64,000 nt of DNA from Reticulitermes speratus (lineage: Eukaryota > Arthropoda > Insecta > Blattodea > Rhinotermitidae). The notes under the pieces are model-generated. The model did not search any database. It was not told where the DNA came from and saw only the letters and a program-made list of their open reading frames with translations. A program made the position numbers and the translations under genes. This document shows, piece by piece, positions 35,091 to 46,908 of the stretch; the stretch's first letter is position 1; each line of letters begins with the position of its first letter. Location of the stretch: NCBI GenBank assembly GCA_021186555.1, contig JAJKFL010000039.1, forward strand, positions 18,766,733 through 18,830,732, given 5' to 3'.

Positions 35091-36490
35091 TTTGTGTTTG
35101 TGTATATGAAAATCTTCCACCTACGATTAAAGTGTTTATATCATGACACGAACAAGGCAGTTACTGTGTACAAGAATTTGCCTCGATAATTTGGCATTCA
35201 TTGTCGAAAAATGTAACAAAGAATGATGAAGGTTTGGTGATGTGTGCTTTGGGGGGAGGGGGGGGGGATAAACCGGTTTGGGGTATTATCTAATGCTAAA
35301 TTGTCGAAGCTACAGATAGCTTCGTTAGGATAAATCTCAAGTAGTGTCTCCGCATCATACAGTGAGAAATTTTTACCATGTCCTTTTTAAAAGAAATTAA
35401 TTTGAAATTAATTGGAAACGCACTATGGCCTAATTGTTGCACGTATTATGCATCCAGCAATTTGGTATCACTTTTACTGTCGTATGTTGAAAAGTAAAGT
35501 AGAACTTTTTTATACCTTTTAAATAAACTTAATAAGTATTAAATTTTTCGTGAATTTAAATAAGCAACAAAAACTTAGGCATTCGATTTTGTATCAGGAT
35601 GAAGTTTTTCCTGTTTTGCGGAATGTTGTAAAGGAATGTGGGGGAGGGAGACTGGAGGTAATGGTCTGTGCATTCCTAATGTTGGAATTAGATAGATGGA
35701 GTTGAGTGGTCTGTTTCACAAACTAACAAATCCCCCCCCCCCCCCAAGATATCCGCAGCACCCCTTAGTTAGGAAAAAAGCTTAGTGGATCCAAGCTCTG
35801 CTTTGGATGTCAGGCATAAAGTCTTACTAACATGTTCTCTCTTCTTTCATTATTTTTTTAAACCACAGTGCAAAACTGGTTTGTTTTCTTATGCTGGCTG
35901 TGGAATAAGGTAAGGATTCCTACTCTATTAGAACCTTGGGAGAATTAATCTCATATCCCCTAGTGTTTAAATGTAACTGTGCCCAGAGGCCCAGGAGAGT
36001 GACATTCCTTATGTAATAAAACGGTGGATAGTTTGAGATTCACTGTAACAGAAAGCCCAACAGAGTAGGGTTACCTACTTTGCCCTGTCAGTTGAGATAG
36101 GAGATTGCGAAAATACCGAGGCTTTAGAGAAGAGGAAGGGAAAATTTCATTCCACATCCTTTCCATTTCATTATTAGAGTCATCCTGTTGTTCAGCATGT
36201 CCCATGTGGATATAAAGTAACATGAATTGAGTTAAAGTAATTATGTACAGCTTGAATGAAATCATTGTGTAAGTGGACACAGCATTTAATATATGAATAT
36301 GAATCATGCAGCAGAAGAAATTTAGGCCAACGAAGGCAAAGATGGAGATACCAACACTAAAGATGGAGATACTAACACTGAAGATGAAGCCAGAATAGGG
36401 CTTGTACACTGTTGCTGATGATGATAATCATTATACCATTTGACACTGCAAACAATGCATATCGGTAAATCAGAATCAACTAATTGAAGT
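35091..36490. other. Intergenic DNA
   Basis: It holds a G-rich run near 35252-35268, a 15-16 base poly-C run near 35731-35746, and a short repeated phrase 'aagatggagatac[ct]aacact' at about 36340-36378. No gene was recognised. Confidence 0.5.
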
Positions 36491-36598
36491 AAACAGTGTG
36501 ATGAACGTGTCATGTTCCGTAAAGTGTGGGAAATTTTTTGACTGGCTGAGGAAGAATTGTCTTTTGTAAGAAGGAGTCTGCTTCATGGCATTAGTTAT
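36491..36598 (+). mobile_element. RTE-like LINE 3' end
   Basis: It matches 44565-44665: 'gtgatgaac', 'gttccgtaaagtgtgggaaa', 'ttgactggctga', 'gtaagaaggagtctgcttca' and 'tggcattagtta' against the corresponding words there. Only about the last 110 bases of the LINE are present. Confidence 0.65.
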
Positions 36599-36725
36599 AA
36601 GAAAATTATTTTTTCCCTGCATGCACTGGGATACCATTGAATCTGCATGAGTCCTCAGATTGCTACTGCATGTTTTGCACGCAGGACTGTGCTGTGTGTT
36701 GCGTAACATAACTTACAGGAAAGGG

Positions 36726-37012
36726 AGCTGGAATAGCTCTGTGAGATTAGTGACTGGGCTATAGGCTTCATGAGCAAGAAATTATGGTTCAACCTGTGGC
36801 AGGAGAAGGAGACGTCTCCTCTCCACAGCATATTAGATCATCTCTGAGGCTCTTCCAGCCTCCTGTTCAGTTGGTGCTTGGGGTAAAGTGGCTTGGCTGT
36901 GAAGCCAACCACTCGTGTATAAAGTGTCAGTGTTAAGAATGTGTGGAGCTATACCTTCACTCCCCCTGTACCTCCATGATGTGGTGCTTAATTAAGTGTG
37001 GGGGTAACTGTA
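36726..37012 (+). mobile_element. SINE family A copy
   Basis: The head 'ggagctggaatagctctgtg'.. has a B box GGTTCAACCTG. The body shares the aagtggct.., gtgaagccaaccactc and gtggagctataccttcactcc words with the 1335-1627 copy. No terminal duplication was seen, suggesting greater age. Confidence 0.7.
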
Positions 37013-37099
37013 CCTTATGTGAAATATTGTAATGTTACTGAGTTGATTGTTTGCAGCACAGACTATTGTGAAGTCTAGGAGGTTGATTATAAGTTAAAA

Positions 37100-37425
37100 T
37101 AATGTACTTCTTGTTGACAGGCAGCAGTGACAAAATGCCATTCCAAGTGGCAGAAAGAGAGTGTGGTCGTTGCTTCTACACAGCATCTCCTGGGACCTCG
37201 GTGACCAGGACGAGGACGAGGGAGGATTGCTGTCTTGTGGGCTGCAGCGCAGTATAGTGTGGTAGAGACCGACCATGAGGGAGGCAGAAGGTTTCCCCGA
37301 AACATTGGTACTGTGCTACCAGACTACACAGCACCACAAACCAGAAGACGGTAATCTTCAGGAGAATGTCAGGTCTCACAAGATGCAGAAGTTCCCCTCC
37401 ATGATGCACATCATCCACAGAGGGC
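37100..37425 (+). repeat. Dispersed retroelement fragment
   Basis: It contains 'cttgtgggctgcagcgcagt', 'ccccgaaacattgg', 'accagactacacagcaccac' and 'agaagacgg', a run I recall as widespread in insect genomes. The frame at 37275 (TTQHHKPEDGNLQENVR) resembles TTQHPIPEDLQLQQC at about 50000, so the two are copies of one family. Confidence 0.55.
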
Positions 37426-37990
37426 TTTTAGTAAAGGTGTGTGTCATGTTAAGTTGCAGTTTGTGTTGCTAGTGAACTGATACTCAGTGTATCATCTTGT
37501 TTGTCTATAACTAGGGAGAGTGCACAGACATAGAATTGTTATGAATTTTGTGTGGGTGTGGTAGTGGGTTTTAGACAAGTGGGGTAGCGGAGATAATGGT
37601 AAGTTATTCTCCCACCTGCAAATATGTGTCAGAAGCCATGCGTGGCACAACACAAAATAAGTGCCCTTAGCCAGACATTTTCAGATAGGGTGGTGTTTAC
37701 CATATGTTAAACAGCATTCAAATTATTGCAAATACACAGTAGATTGGAATCTGATATGATTTGTGAAGCCTTTTGTGAGGTTTACTTCACTGTAGAGGCT
37801 TTTTTTTTTTACTGTGGCAGTGTCAGAATGGTAACTGACATCTGAAGTACGCGATGGTGTGGCTTATGCAGTGAACTATGAGACTATACCACTGGATGGG
37901 TGTACAAGGGTGAATATAATAGGACCAAAATAGAAAGTTGACATTGTACAGTGAAATCCATATTTAGTCAATACTTTGTGTCCCAGCCAA

Positions 37991-38254
37991 GAATAGAGGA
38001 ATAGAATAGAATATATAATGGGTTTGAGCCCTTAAAGGCCCGATGTACGTACCTTACTAAAGGCCAGGATTCATCTTGGATGAGTTTTCGTAATAACCTC
38101 TGGGTCTAGCTTGCCCGAGCCCAGAGAGAAATATCCAAGTGTCGCTAAAGCGTCACACTCATGTGGGAAGACTCAAATTCTTTCCCACTTCCCCTGGAAG
38201 CCTGTGCCCCCGACTCTTACCAGCGCGTGACTTGCGCCGTGACCAGTAGCCAGG
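37991..38254 (-). mobile_element. Retroposon, minus strand, 11 bp target duplication
   Basis: GTCCCAGCCAA flanks the insert on both sides (37980-37990 and 38255-38265). The minus strand starts 'ccctggctactggtcacggc' and ends in a 'ttctattctattcctctattc' type simple tail next to the left duplication. Tail polarity and the duplication support target-primed reverse transcription. No ORF is clear (a short WDPGYWSRRKSRAGKSRGH frame), so it is a truncated LINE or a SINE. Confidence 0.75.
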
Positions 38255-38754
38255 GTCCCAGCCAAAGTCATATAAATATATTTGCCAATATTTAGTGAAT
38301 TTGAATTTAGTAAATAAGACACAGTTAGTGTGAAAAATTTTAGACCTCCCAGAACTCATACCTTGACTTAGTACGGTTGTGGTTGAAACAACAGTGTTAT
38401 GTTTTTTGTGCCACAGATCATTATGGCACAGTTGGCAAGTCACATAAACACACTGCTTTGTACATAAATTACTTTATCAGAATTCTATACATTAGTCATG
38501 TAATAAGCAGAACAGTTTCTTGATGTAATTTTGCATAATTCTCACACAGTGAAAACTTCATTTTAGTATAAGAAGAACCATTTCCTTGGTGATTCATTAA
38601 ATACAGATTACACCATATACAGAACATAAGGCTGATCATTATGTTTATCTTCAAACAATCAGAAAATGCTGGTCAGTCTTTTTGGTGGCTTAAAAAGTGT
38701 ATTTTCTTATAAATTTGTCTGCTTAAATTAACTTCATTTTCGTGCTGTTCAGGA

Positions 38755-38960
38755 CGGAATGTCATGATGTAATGGACACTGTTTCTGCCTTATATTCGCA
38801 AGATTCTGAGTTCAAATCTCAGCCTGGAGGCTGGTGATCCTGACAGGTTCTCTGTGGTGTTCCTCATTACCACAGGCAAATGTTGAGATCATACCTCAGA
38901 TTAGGCCACTCATTCCTTTTGATTTTGTTATTCACTATCATTTGATGTCATACATTGTTC
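38755..38960 (+). mobile_element. tRNA-headed SINE (family C)
   Basis: 'tgatgtaatggacactg' (A box-like) is followed by GAGTTCAAATCTCAG (B box). The body is 'ggctggtgatcctgac' with a tail 'gaga tcatacctcagattaggcca'-like end. Confidence 0.65.
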
Positions 38961-39829
38961 ACATTTAAAGGCCAGTAATAATAAATATACCTTTGTTCAT
39001 TTAAGATAATTATATCACTTACTTTTTGTGTTTACTTTTGAGTAATTTTGTTTGTGATGACAGAAAAAAGGATCAAACCAAAAAATAATATTAAATAAAG
39101 TATAATAATGTAACAATGACAGTGATCATTAAAAGCTTTGTATATATGGTTTGTCTCATACATCTGAGACACGATAATAATCAACACTTGCCATATTATG
39201 AGCTTATACAGTAATTGTTCCTGTTTGCTGAGAATTCAGTAGAGGTATCAGTAAAGGAGTTGCTGTTGCAAGTGGCAAAGAATGCCTGTCAAATTTGGAC
39301 TAGAAGGACACAAAGAGACACCATTCCCAATATACCACCTTCACAGATTGCATCAGGTCAGACTTCAGGTTTATTGTCCTTTCACATTACTATGTAGTAG
39401 GAGGGCCTTCTGTAGTAAAGTTACATTTCATGTCGCATCAAAATTATGCAGTAAATCTGCATTGTTTGGAAGTCTTAAATCATGCCAGATTGAGTTGCCA
39501 TAAAGGTTGGGTAATACACCCTCAAGAAAGGGGGTTTTATTTCAGTGCCTTGCTTCGTACATACTGTAAATTGTTACAGATATTAGTGTTAAGTCAGGAA
39601 ACAAATGAAAACCCCCCCATCCCACCACATCTCCCTATCAACTACCTGCCTCTACCCCCCCACTTTCATTTTGGCTATTGTCCCACATCTGTGTTTCCAT
39701 TCTTGGTTTGCTGCTGATGTTTACAGAAGGAAGGTATGCAGTGTAGGTAGGGTGGGTTAGCAGACAACTTAAACTGACACCACAAGTGTTCATTTTTTCA
39801 CTGGCCTTAGTCTGATAGGTGGATTGTTG

Positions 39830-39890
39830 ATTGTGTATACTGTTGTATGATTGTGGATTAGTGATTCTATATACTGTTGTATGATTGTTA
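39830..39890. repeat. Short direct repeat
   Basis: 'atactgttgtatgattgt' occurs twice, about 33 bases apart. Confidence 0.85.
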
Positions 39891-40149
39891 CCATTTCTTG
39901 ACAGTCCTGGAGTAACACTGGTGAAGGATATTCTGTCTCCAATGATGAAGTGTCCAGTTCCTGTGTGAAAAAGGACCGTACGCTAACTTCCTTTCTGTCC
40001 GTGTCATCAGCTGTGCACGATCTGTGAGGAGCCCCACTGTTAAAGGTATGTGCGTTGTCAGTGTTCACCATTGTAGTAAGATGTCAGGTAGGGGCACAAA
40101 CGGGGCATGGGTGTATCCGGTGCGCCAGGGGTCCCAGCATGTGTGGACC

Positions 40150-40620
40150 GAGTTGTACTGCTTGGTAGAGGATTCAGGCTGTGTCTCTGAGCAGGTTGGC
40201 AGTGCTAAGTGAGGGCTCAGGCAGGGATCTGAGCAAGCTTGGGGGGTGGGGGGCTCTTGAGTCACGGTATTCAGCTAATCATCAGCATGGCTCAGACAAG
40301 TTATTAGGCAGACTGATGAGGTCTGAGTAGGTGAGAAGTGCCCAGTGATGCTTCTAGGCAGTGCGGAACACAAAGGGGTCTGAGCAGGACTGGGCGTAGC
40401 TCATACTGTAGCTCAGGGCCTGAAAAGGTCAGCAAGAGAGGACAAAATTGTCAAGGTGTGTGAAGTGATACAAGTGGAAAATGGGTAAAGCAGGTCAGAG
40501 GTTCAAGCCAGACATCTGAGCAACTCTGCAGGGCTACAAAGGGATCCTGGACAGAGGGACAAGTGTAGGAGTCTGAGCATGTCAGCACTGCTGAGGATGT
40601 CAGAAGACCAGATTATCAGC
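40150..40620 (+). repeat. Interspersed TCTGAGCA-word region, G+C-rich
   Basis: The word TCTGAGCA (or one change from it) recurs about six times at uneven spacing (near 40184, 40230, 40322, 40378, 40518, 40570) in a purine-rich stretch unlike the flanks. It may be a decayed minisatellite. No gene was recognised from 38961 to 41325. Confidence 0.45.
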
Positions 40621-41325
40621 ACTGTGTAAGAACAGTGCTCTAAGCTGGAGACTCCTGTTGCCAGAGCTGATCCTCACGTATGTGTTTGAGAGAATGACTT
40701 AGTCAGTGGAGCTGTGCAGGTATCACCAGTAGTCATTTTTTGGAAAGGCAGTAGGGTCAAGTGCTGAGTAGGCCTACATAGCCAAGAAGGGAGAGTAGCA
40801 AGAGCTGGATAACCCAGGGGTGCAGAAATCCCAGGTGACTACATTTTTTACGGTGGTACCTAATACTTACGAGTCCTCAGTATGGAACTCACTTCATGTC
40901 ACCCTTCCAGCACCTAGAATTTCTAAGTGTTTCCTAGAATTATGGCAAATTCGTATACCTGTGGGATAAACCTATATAGTACTTCAGCTTCAGTCTTTAT
41001 ATGGTGTGTGACCTGTTAACTGACAATGAATTTAGCTTATACGTCTGATCCTTTAGTTCTGTGTGTTATATTCTGTTGCAAACCAAAGACAGTCTCAGAA
41101 GTGTGTAGGTAGTTTGGCTGGATAGTATTGTTAGAACATGGAGTTTGTTTTGGCAGCAGGGACTAAACAGGTCACAAGGGATTGGATAGGATTGAACATG
41201 TAGTAGTTTCATAATTGAAATAAGTTATTATCCCACGCTCTGCTTGTAAATATGTCTGTATAGAAAGTAAAATTGTTTATGTTGTTTTGAAATTTGTACA
41301 TTGGTAGTTGTTACTTTATTTTAAT

Positions 41326-41847
41326 ATTGGTGGAGGCAGTTGGGTTTGAACCTCAGTTCTTTAGAATAGTAGGCTAGTGTGCTTGCCACTAGAGTATGGC
41401 TGCAACTAGTGGTGACTGCTGTTGTAGTGCTATGTAAATTCCCTTTATACTGCATTACAGGGAGCCAGTTACATGGAGCTCTTGTCTTGGTTGGCTGACG
41501 ATCTGTACACTGTCAGTTTCCTAGTGATTCTGTTTTCTTCTTTGTGAAGGATTTCTTCTTCACCCCTTTGTGCTCTATAGTGACCACCACAGAACACAAA
41601 GGGGTAAAGAAGAAATCCTTCACAAAGAAGAAAACAGAACCACTAGGAAACTGACAGAGTGTATGCAGGAGAACAGATCATCAGGGGTCACAGGACTAAG
41701 ACAGCAGCCCCATGACTCCTATAAGGCAGTACAAAGGCAACAACTTAAGCTGAGTTCAACAGCAGTCATACATAGTTGCACTGCTGTGGTCAGCATACTA
41801 GGCTGCTATTCAGAAGAACTGAGGTTCAAACCCAACAGCCTTCAAGT
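41326..41847. repeat. About 520 bp inverted repeat (fold-back)
   Basis: The outer ends 'gggtttgaacctcagttct' (41342) and its complement (41817-41835) and the inner 65 bp arms (41509-41574 against 41593-41658, only two or three mismatches) enclose a loop of about 20 bases. The intermediate arm sequence is alignable but diverged. The outer ends carry a tRNA-like B box (GGTTTGAACC), as if two SINE-like units face outward from one hairpin. Confidence 0.8.
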
Positions 41848-42559
41848 TTATGTTGAAGTTTTAATTTTTTTTTTTTAGTTTTTGACATTTTGTAATGACT
41901 AATGTGAAAATTAACAGTTGATTTTTGTTTTGCTTTTCAGGGAGGAGGATGGGAGGCAACAATATGTCAACACTGGAGAGGATATGTGCACAGTGCCAGG
42001 GAAAAGTGGCACATTTCGAGATAGTGCGCATAATGCGCTTCAATTTCTGCAAGAAAGCCACATCAACACATCCATGCTCATTCCCTTTATTCCTTGTACA
42101 TCACATTGTACACATCTATGACAAACCTGTATATTCAGAAGTTTGTAATGTTGTACACCTACATGTTATAGCAGCATGTAGTTCTAGAACATTATACACT
42201 TTACACATTGTAAAGTGTATTTGTATTAAACATGAAATGTAATTACAACCTGAGTGTTACATTGTATACAGAGTGTAAGCGCACAACACATTGTGCAGTT
42301 GAAACATGCATGTGTATATTAAAGAAGGAATGGAATTACAAACCTGCAAGTTACATCATGTAAGTGCATGGGTTGCACTGCATGGCGTGTGTTGCTGTTG
42401 GAATTTGAAGATGATATTGCGCACTAATCTCAAAACACACCACTTTTTGTGGAACCCTGCACATGTCCTCTGCAGTGCCAGCACATCCTTAATTGTCCTT
42501 GTGTTCTCCCAATCTGTGAACAGACAAAATAAGAATTAGAATCCTGCATTTCCAATAAC

Positions 42560-42636
42560 AATTTACTACCTCCATCTTCAGGAAGGTGTGCCCAGTACAC
42601 TGGGCACACCTTCCTGAAGATGGGGGCAGTAAATTG
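42560..42636. repeat. 77 bp near-perfect palindrome
   Basis: 38 bp arms (caatttactacctccatctt.. and ..gcagtaaattg) have two or three mismatches and almost no loop. Read outward, each arm contains CTGAAGATGG, the first box of the hammerhead-like family. Confidence 0.88.
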
Positions 42637-44146
42637 CTTGCAGATATGAAGTACTGAAAGAAACATGAGAATTATGGGATGTGACTAGTGTGGTAGGTAA
42701 GTACTGACATTTCAGGGGAACATCTGTACTTATCTACAACGTAAAGTTATTTCAGTTACAATAAAGTGCTGCTGCTCCACTACTACTACTACAGTGACAC
42801 CGCCCTTAATATAGCACACTGATGAGTACCATGTTCCCAATGTAGACCTCAAACTACCCTCACTCTCTCTTTATGAAATCAGTGCAAACATTGCACATCT
42901 TGTAGAATTTCAGGCAATCAAAATGCAACTGAGACATTCAAAATTCAGAAAGATTGTGCACAGTGTTTAAGTTTCCACACTGATACAACATACGCTTTAA
43001 ATAGGCCTGGACTCATCATGTGGGGGCTCTGCAATCACCTGAATACACCTTAAATGTTGGACATTTCATTACAAAGGGACAAAGCATGGAAATAAAAACT
43101 AAATGTTCTGTGCTGGTAAGACAAATCCCAATATTTTCACTGTTTCTGCACATGTAACCTAAGGTGATTTTTCACTGAATTTCCCTAATCACATATCTAA
43201 CTATGCTTACATTACAGACCTCTGAAATTAGTCTAGAAAACTCCCAATTTCAAGGCAACTCCAAATGATTTCCCAAATTTGGTTTTTGGCCAGTGTGTGA
43301 GTGGTCCTGCATGCTCAAAATTTTAATGACCTTCCTGATCTATTCTAAACCACCACGTACCATGTTAACACTTCTACTCTTCCCTGCTAATGCATCCAAG
43401 TCTAGAAATTGGCACTTGTCAGCGTACTATACTAACAACCTTATCACTGCCAAAAAAAAGTTATGAAATGGCATCTTTTATTATATTATTATAATCTTCT
43501 TCAAGCTGATATCAGTTTTACTTGTAGTGACATTTTTAATATGGAATTGTATCATAGATTTTGCACTCAAATATGACTTCGCAAGAATGATTTTCAAAGT
43601 GAAAACATTAACAACCAGCCTTTTAAAATTCAATTAACGGCTTACCTTCTTTTTATACGCGATACAGAGGCCCATTATCAAATTCAACGCATTTTATCAT
43701 GTGTTCACTTGCTGCACATCCACCTGTGAACAAACAACACATTATGCAGACATTTGCAGTATTTCACAGCCACTCCCTCCCTCCCTCTTCCAGAACTTCA
43801 TTGAAGTTCCTCCAGATGGACACACTATGTACCTCATGCATATCAAACTGCCCCCTCTTATGTTAACATGAAATATGAAAGTTGTCTCTTTGCCAGCGTG
43901 TCAAGCAATGAAAAGCATGGCAATATGGAAGAAAAACTCCACTTACCAAGTTTGTGGTTATCACTACAGTGCTGGTGAAGATTTCAGTCTTCTAGGATAT
44001 GGTGCCATGTAGATTGGTGGACTGCTGACAGGCCAGCTTGCTGGCTCCATCCTCCAGGTATCTACACACTGCCATATCCCAGACGACTGGAATCTTCCAA
44101 ACTACTAATTTTTTTATTTTGGGTTCACCGTGCATTTTCACAAACT
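42637..44146. other. Intergenic DNA
   Basis: No exon, tRNA or element was recognised; there is a CT-rich run near 43770-43795. The sequence is AT-rich. Confidence 0.45.
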
Positions 44147-44355
44147 AATATCTCACTACCAACTAAATAGTGCACATCACGCCCAAACAGTATGCACCAT
44201 AACTAGACAACATAAGGAACACCAGTAACACAGAACCACGATTCTTCAAATATCCAACGACACGCAGCACTAAAGACTCTCCATCATGAAAACACAACGA
44301 GACAAGTTCAGTGATAGTGCACGATATTTTCCACACCTTTAATAATAATTAATAA

Positions 44356-44655
44356 TATTTATGAGAAGAATGAGGTGGGCGGGGCATGTAGCATGTGAGG
44401 GGAGGTGTATACAGGGTTTTGGTGGGGAGACCGGAGGGAAGGAGACCACTTGGAAGACCCAGGCATAGATGGGAGGATAATATTAAAATGGATCTTCAAG
44501 AAGTGGGATGGGGGGGCATGGACTGGATTGATGTGGCTCAGGGACAGGTGGCGGGCTCTTGTCAGTGCAGTAATGAACCTTCGGGTTCCATAAAATGCGG
44601 GGAATTTCTTGACTAGCTGACAACCTGTTAGCTTCTCAAGAAGGACTCTGCTCCA
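44356..44655 (+). mobile_element. RTE-like LINE 3' end, best copy
   Basis: It reads [11 protein letters not shown] at the start, then [39 protein letters not shown] and MDWIDVAQ, the hallmark C-terminus of an insect RTE-like LINE. A frame change near 44540 is needed to reach [14 protein letters not shown]. The 3' UTR ends with TTAGTTAGTTA. Related shorter copies are at 28575 and 36491. Confidence 0.8.
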
Positions 44656-44807
44656 TGGAGTTAGTTAGTTAATATTTATCTATTTTATTACTTTAACATA
44701 TGGTGCTAAAAGTGATACCGTAACTATCAGGAGTGAACGTGGTGACCTGCATTACGAGTGCTGATAGCGGAACACATGGATGAATTTGAAAAGTACAATT
44801 CAGTGAC

Positions 44808-44850
44808 CCCCCTGATGATGGTTTTATAGAAACCGAAACATATGTAGGGG
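44808..44850 (+). ncRNA. Hammerhead-ribozyme-like motif
   Basis: In order: CCCC (44808-44811, stem I 5' side), CTGATGA (44812-44818), one extra T, GGTT..AACC (stem II, 44820-44823/44831-44834), GAAA (44835-44838), the self-complementary CATATG (44839-44844, stem III with no loop), TA (44845-44846, the expected UH cleavage position) and GGGG (44847-44850, stem I 3' side). All conserved core boxes are present. The stem III is too short to fold alone but could pair in a dimer, as is known for hammerheads in Penelope-like elements. The extra T before stem II is a deviation. Confidence 0.5.
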
Positions 44851-44954
44851 CCTTTTAGACGATTTTAGAAAAACCTTATATTGGTTTTTTTAATAAAATG
44901 TGCATTTAGTTGGTAGTGAGATATTACTAATTCTTTATCTTGGCAGCAGACTGA

Positions 44955-45115
44955 AGTGATAGCTACATGCTGCTGAGAAACTGCCTACTGGAGAGGAGAC
45001 TGGATGGACCCCACAGTATAACTGGAGAGGGAACTGCATACTGCTTTTGAGAATCAAACCCCAGCTGTCCGGCTTGCAGTCAGTCACTTTCAACGCACTG
45101 CCAAAATAAAATACT
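44955..45115 (-). mobile_element. tRNA-headed SINE, minus strand
   Basis: The minus strand reads TGGCAGTGCGTTGAAAGTGA.. then CAGCTGGGGTTTGATTCTC, an A-box-like and a clear B-box element. The body (ccctctccagttatactgtg..) is short and diverged. Confidence 0.5.
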
Positions 45116-46477
45116 GGCCATAAATATCATATTGTCTGTTACATGAGCTAGATGGCAAGAGGAAAGATGCCAGTTCAGTTGGATCTTATACATCACTAAA
45201 TCTCAAAATGAGTGTTAACAGAAGTACTGTATAATGCACAATGTGTTACCTGCTTGATTCCAATAAATTTCATCTTGGTCATAATTTCAGATTACATTAA
45301 TAATATAAAAATGTATTCAGGCCCTGCCAGCTATCCTGTTGCGTTATCCTCAGAATTACATTAATTGAACTTGTGTGGTAGTGCTCATATGGAAGTAGCG
45401 CTGTTCATTAAGCATTATCAAAATCTGACTAAAAACAACTAATGTAAGTAAAGTCACTTAAATTCTACCAATTTGGCCAGCTGCTTGTATGGACCACAAA
45501 AGGAAGAGGTGCTTTGCAATTCTTTTTCTCCAAAAATGGTCCCTCCCCCACATCTAAGCACAGTGCCAATGCAGTATGAAGGTATGTGGTCGGCTGCATG
45601 TTTTACTGTCACTGGAAGACATAAGCAGTGCATGTGTTCCAGGTTAGTCTGGATGAAGCACATCCTGTAAACAGTCACATGACTGATCCTGGCTCTTCAG
45701 CTGCAATCACAACCATAACATAATTTATGTGAGACGGCCTGGAAATGCTTTCTCAAATGTTACTACCATATCAATTATTTACCACTGTGGTATTTGTTCC
45801 TTAATGTTCCCCATTTCCTGCCCATCTCATTTTACTTCTTTATATTTATTTTCATTTCCTTCATGATTTTGTTTCCGTAGTTCTTCAGTTCTTCCATATT
45901 TCCTTTGCCTGCATTTCATGTTCTCTTTCCTTTTTAATCCCTTCTTCCTAACCTGTATTTTATTTAATTGCTGGTTCAGTTCCCTGTGTGTGTTGTCTTT
46001 ATTTCCCTTACTGTCCTCCATTCTTATTTTTTTGGCCTCTTAACATTTGCCTCATTTTGCATACATTTTCTGCTCGTTTCTTTCCTTCAGGATTTTCTTT
46101 TCTTCTTTCACCCTGTCTCCTGTATTTGTATTGCCTTCTTTCTTACTCTGAAGCTTCCATTAGTTTCTTCCCTCTTCATTTGTTTTGTTTCTGTTTTCTC
46201 ACTGTTTTGTAACTTTCTTCCCCCCCCCCCCCCCCCCCCAATATCTGTGTATTTGTCTTTCATTTAAGTTTTTTATTCATTCATTTACTTATTTCTTCCT
46301 TGTCTCTCTGCATTCTTTTTTTGTCTTGCATTCCTCTTTTTCCTGTTTCTTGTTCATGTGCTTAATGTTCTAATGCCTGTCTCTTAGGCCACTATTACAA
46401 GCAGTGGGCACTACTTGTATGGGCAAGTGGTGTTATTTATTCCTTCCCTGTTTCCACTCTTGTAAGTGGCATCCTTC

Positions 46478-46820
46478 TTTTTAAGGATGATAAAAATCCG
46501 GAGCACCACTTCCTTCGGAGGGGAAGTAAAGCCGTCGGTCCCATGTCGTAGATTTACGGCATGTAAAAGAACCTTACGGGCATGAATAAAAATGTTGCGT
46601 AAGCCAAATTGCCTCCATTTCTCATCCAAGTCTCCTGACTGCCTGCCAGATGGCTCTGGCGTGCACATCAGGATCGATAGAACACTAAGCGCGGCTAGCT
46701 GGCCGGTCACCAGCTGCCATGAATGCGCATGACTTAGTAACCTCGACAAGAGGAGGCAAGAGGAGGCCCAGGCCCATACAGGGCTGTTGAGCCAGGAATT
46801 ATTATTATTATTATTATTAT
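46478..46820 (+). mobile_element. 343 bp retroposon with 15 bp target duplication and (ATT)n tail
   Basis: TAAGTGGCATCCTTC is duplicated at 46463-46477 and 46821-46835. The insert ends in (ATT)n and starts 'tttttaaggatgataaaaatccg'-like text. Words inside ('gccgtcggtcccatgtcgta', 'gatttacggcatg') are ones I recall as dispersed in insect genomes. No coding frame in the sense direction; the minus open frame is incidental. It interrupts the pyrimidine-rich tract and is clearly younger than it. Confidence 0.85.
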
Positions 46821-46908
46821 TAAGTGGCATCCTTCAATTTTTTTCTTCTCTTTTATGCCATCTTCCATACTTTTCTCTTGCTGTCTTCCCACTTTCTTTC
46901 AAGTTGCA

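Larger units (their letters stand above)
44147..44926. repeat. Inverted repeat pair around an RTE fragment and a hammerhead-like motif
   Basis: 44147-44176 ('aatatctcactaccaactaa'..) is the reverse complement of 44899-44926 (..'tagttggtagtgagatatt') apart from a 3 base indel. The right arm begins about 50 bases after the hammerhead-like motif at 44808-44850, so the left arm may be an inverted piece of the same retroelement. Confidence 0.7.

Noticed and set aside
39790-40071. 93-codon minus-strand frame (RSCTADDTDRKEVSVRSFFT..)
   Set aside because: It looks biased toward coding but no family was recognised and no splice partners were found; probably part of an unknown repeat.
46411-46830. 139-codon minus-strand frame with poly-Asn
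   Set aside because: It lies almost wholly inside the retroposon at 46478-46820 and the Asn run is the (ATT)n tail read backward.
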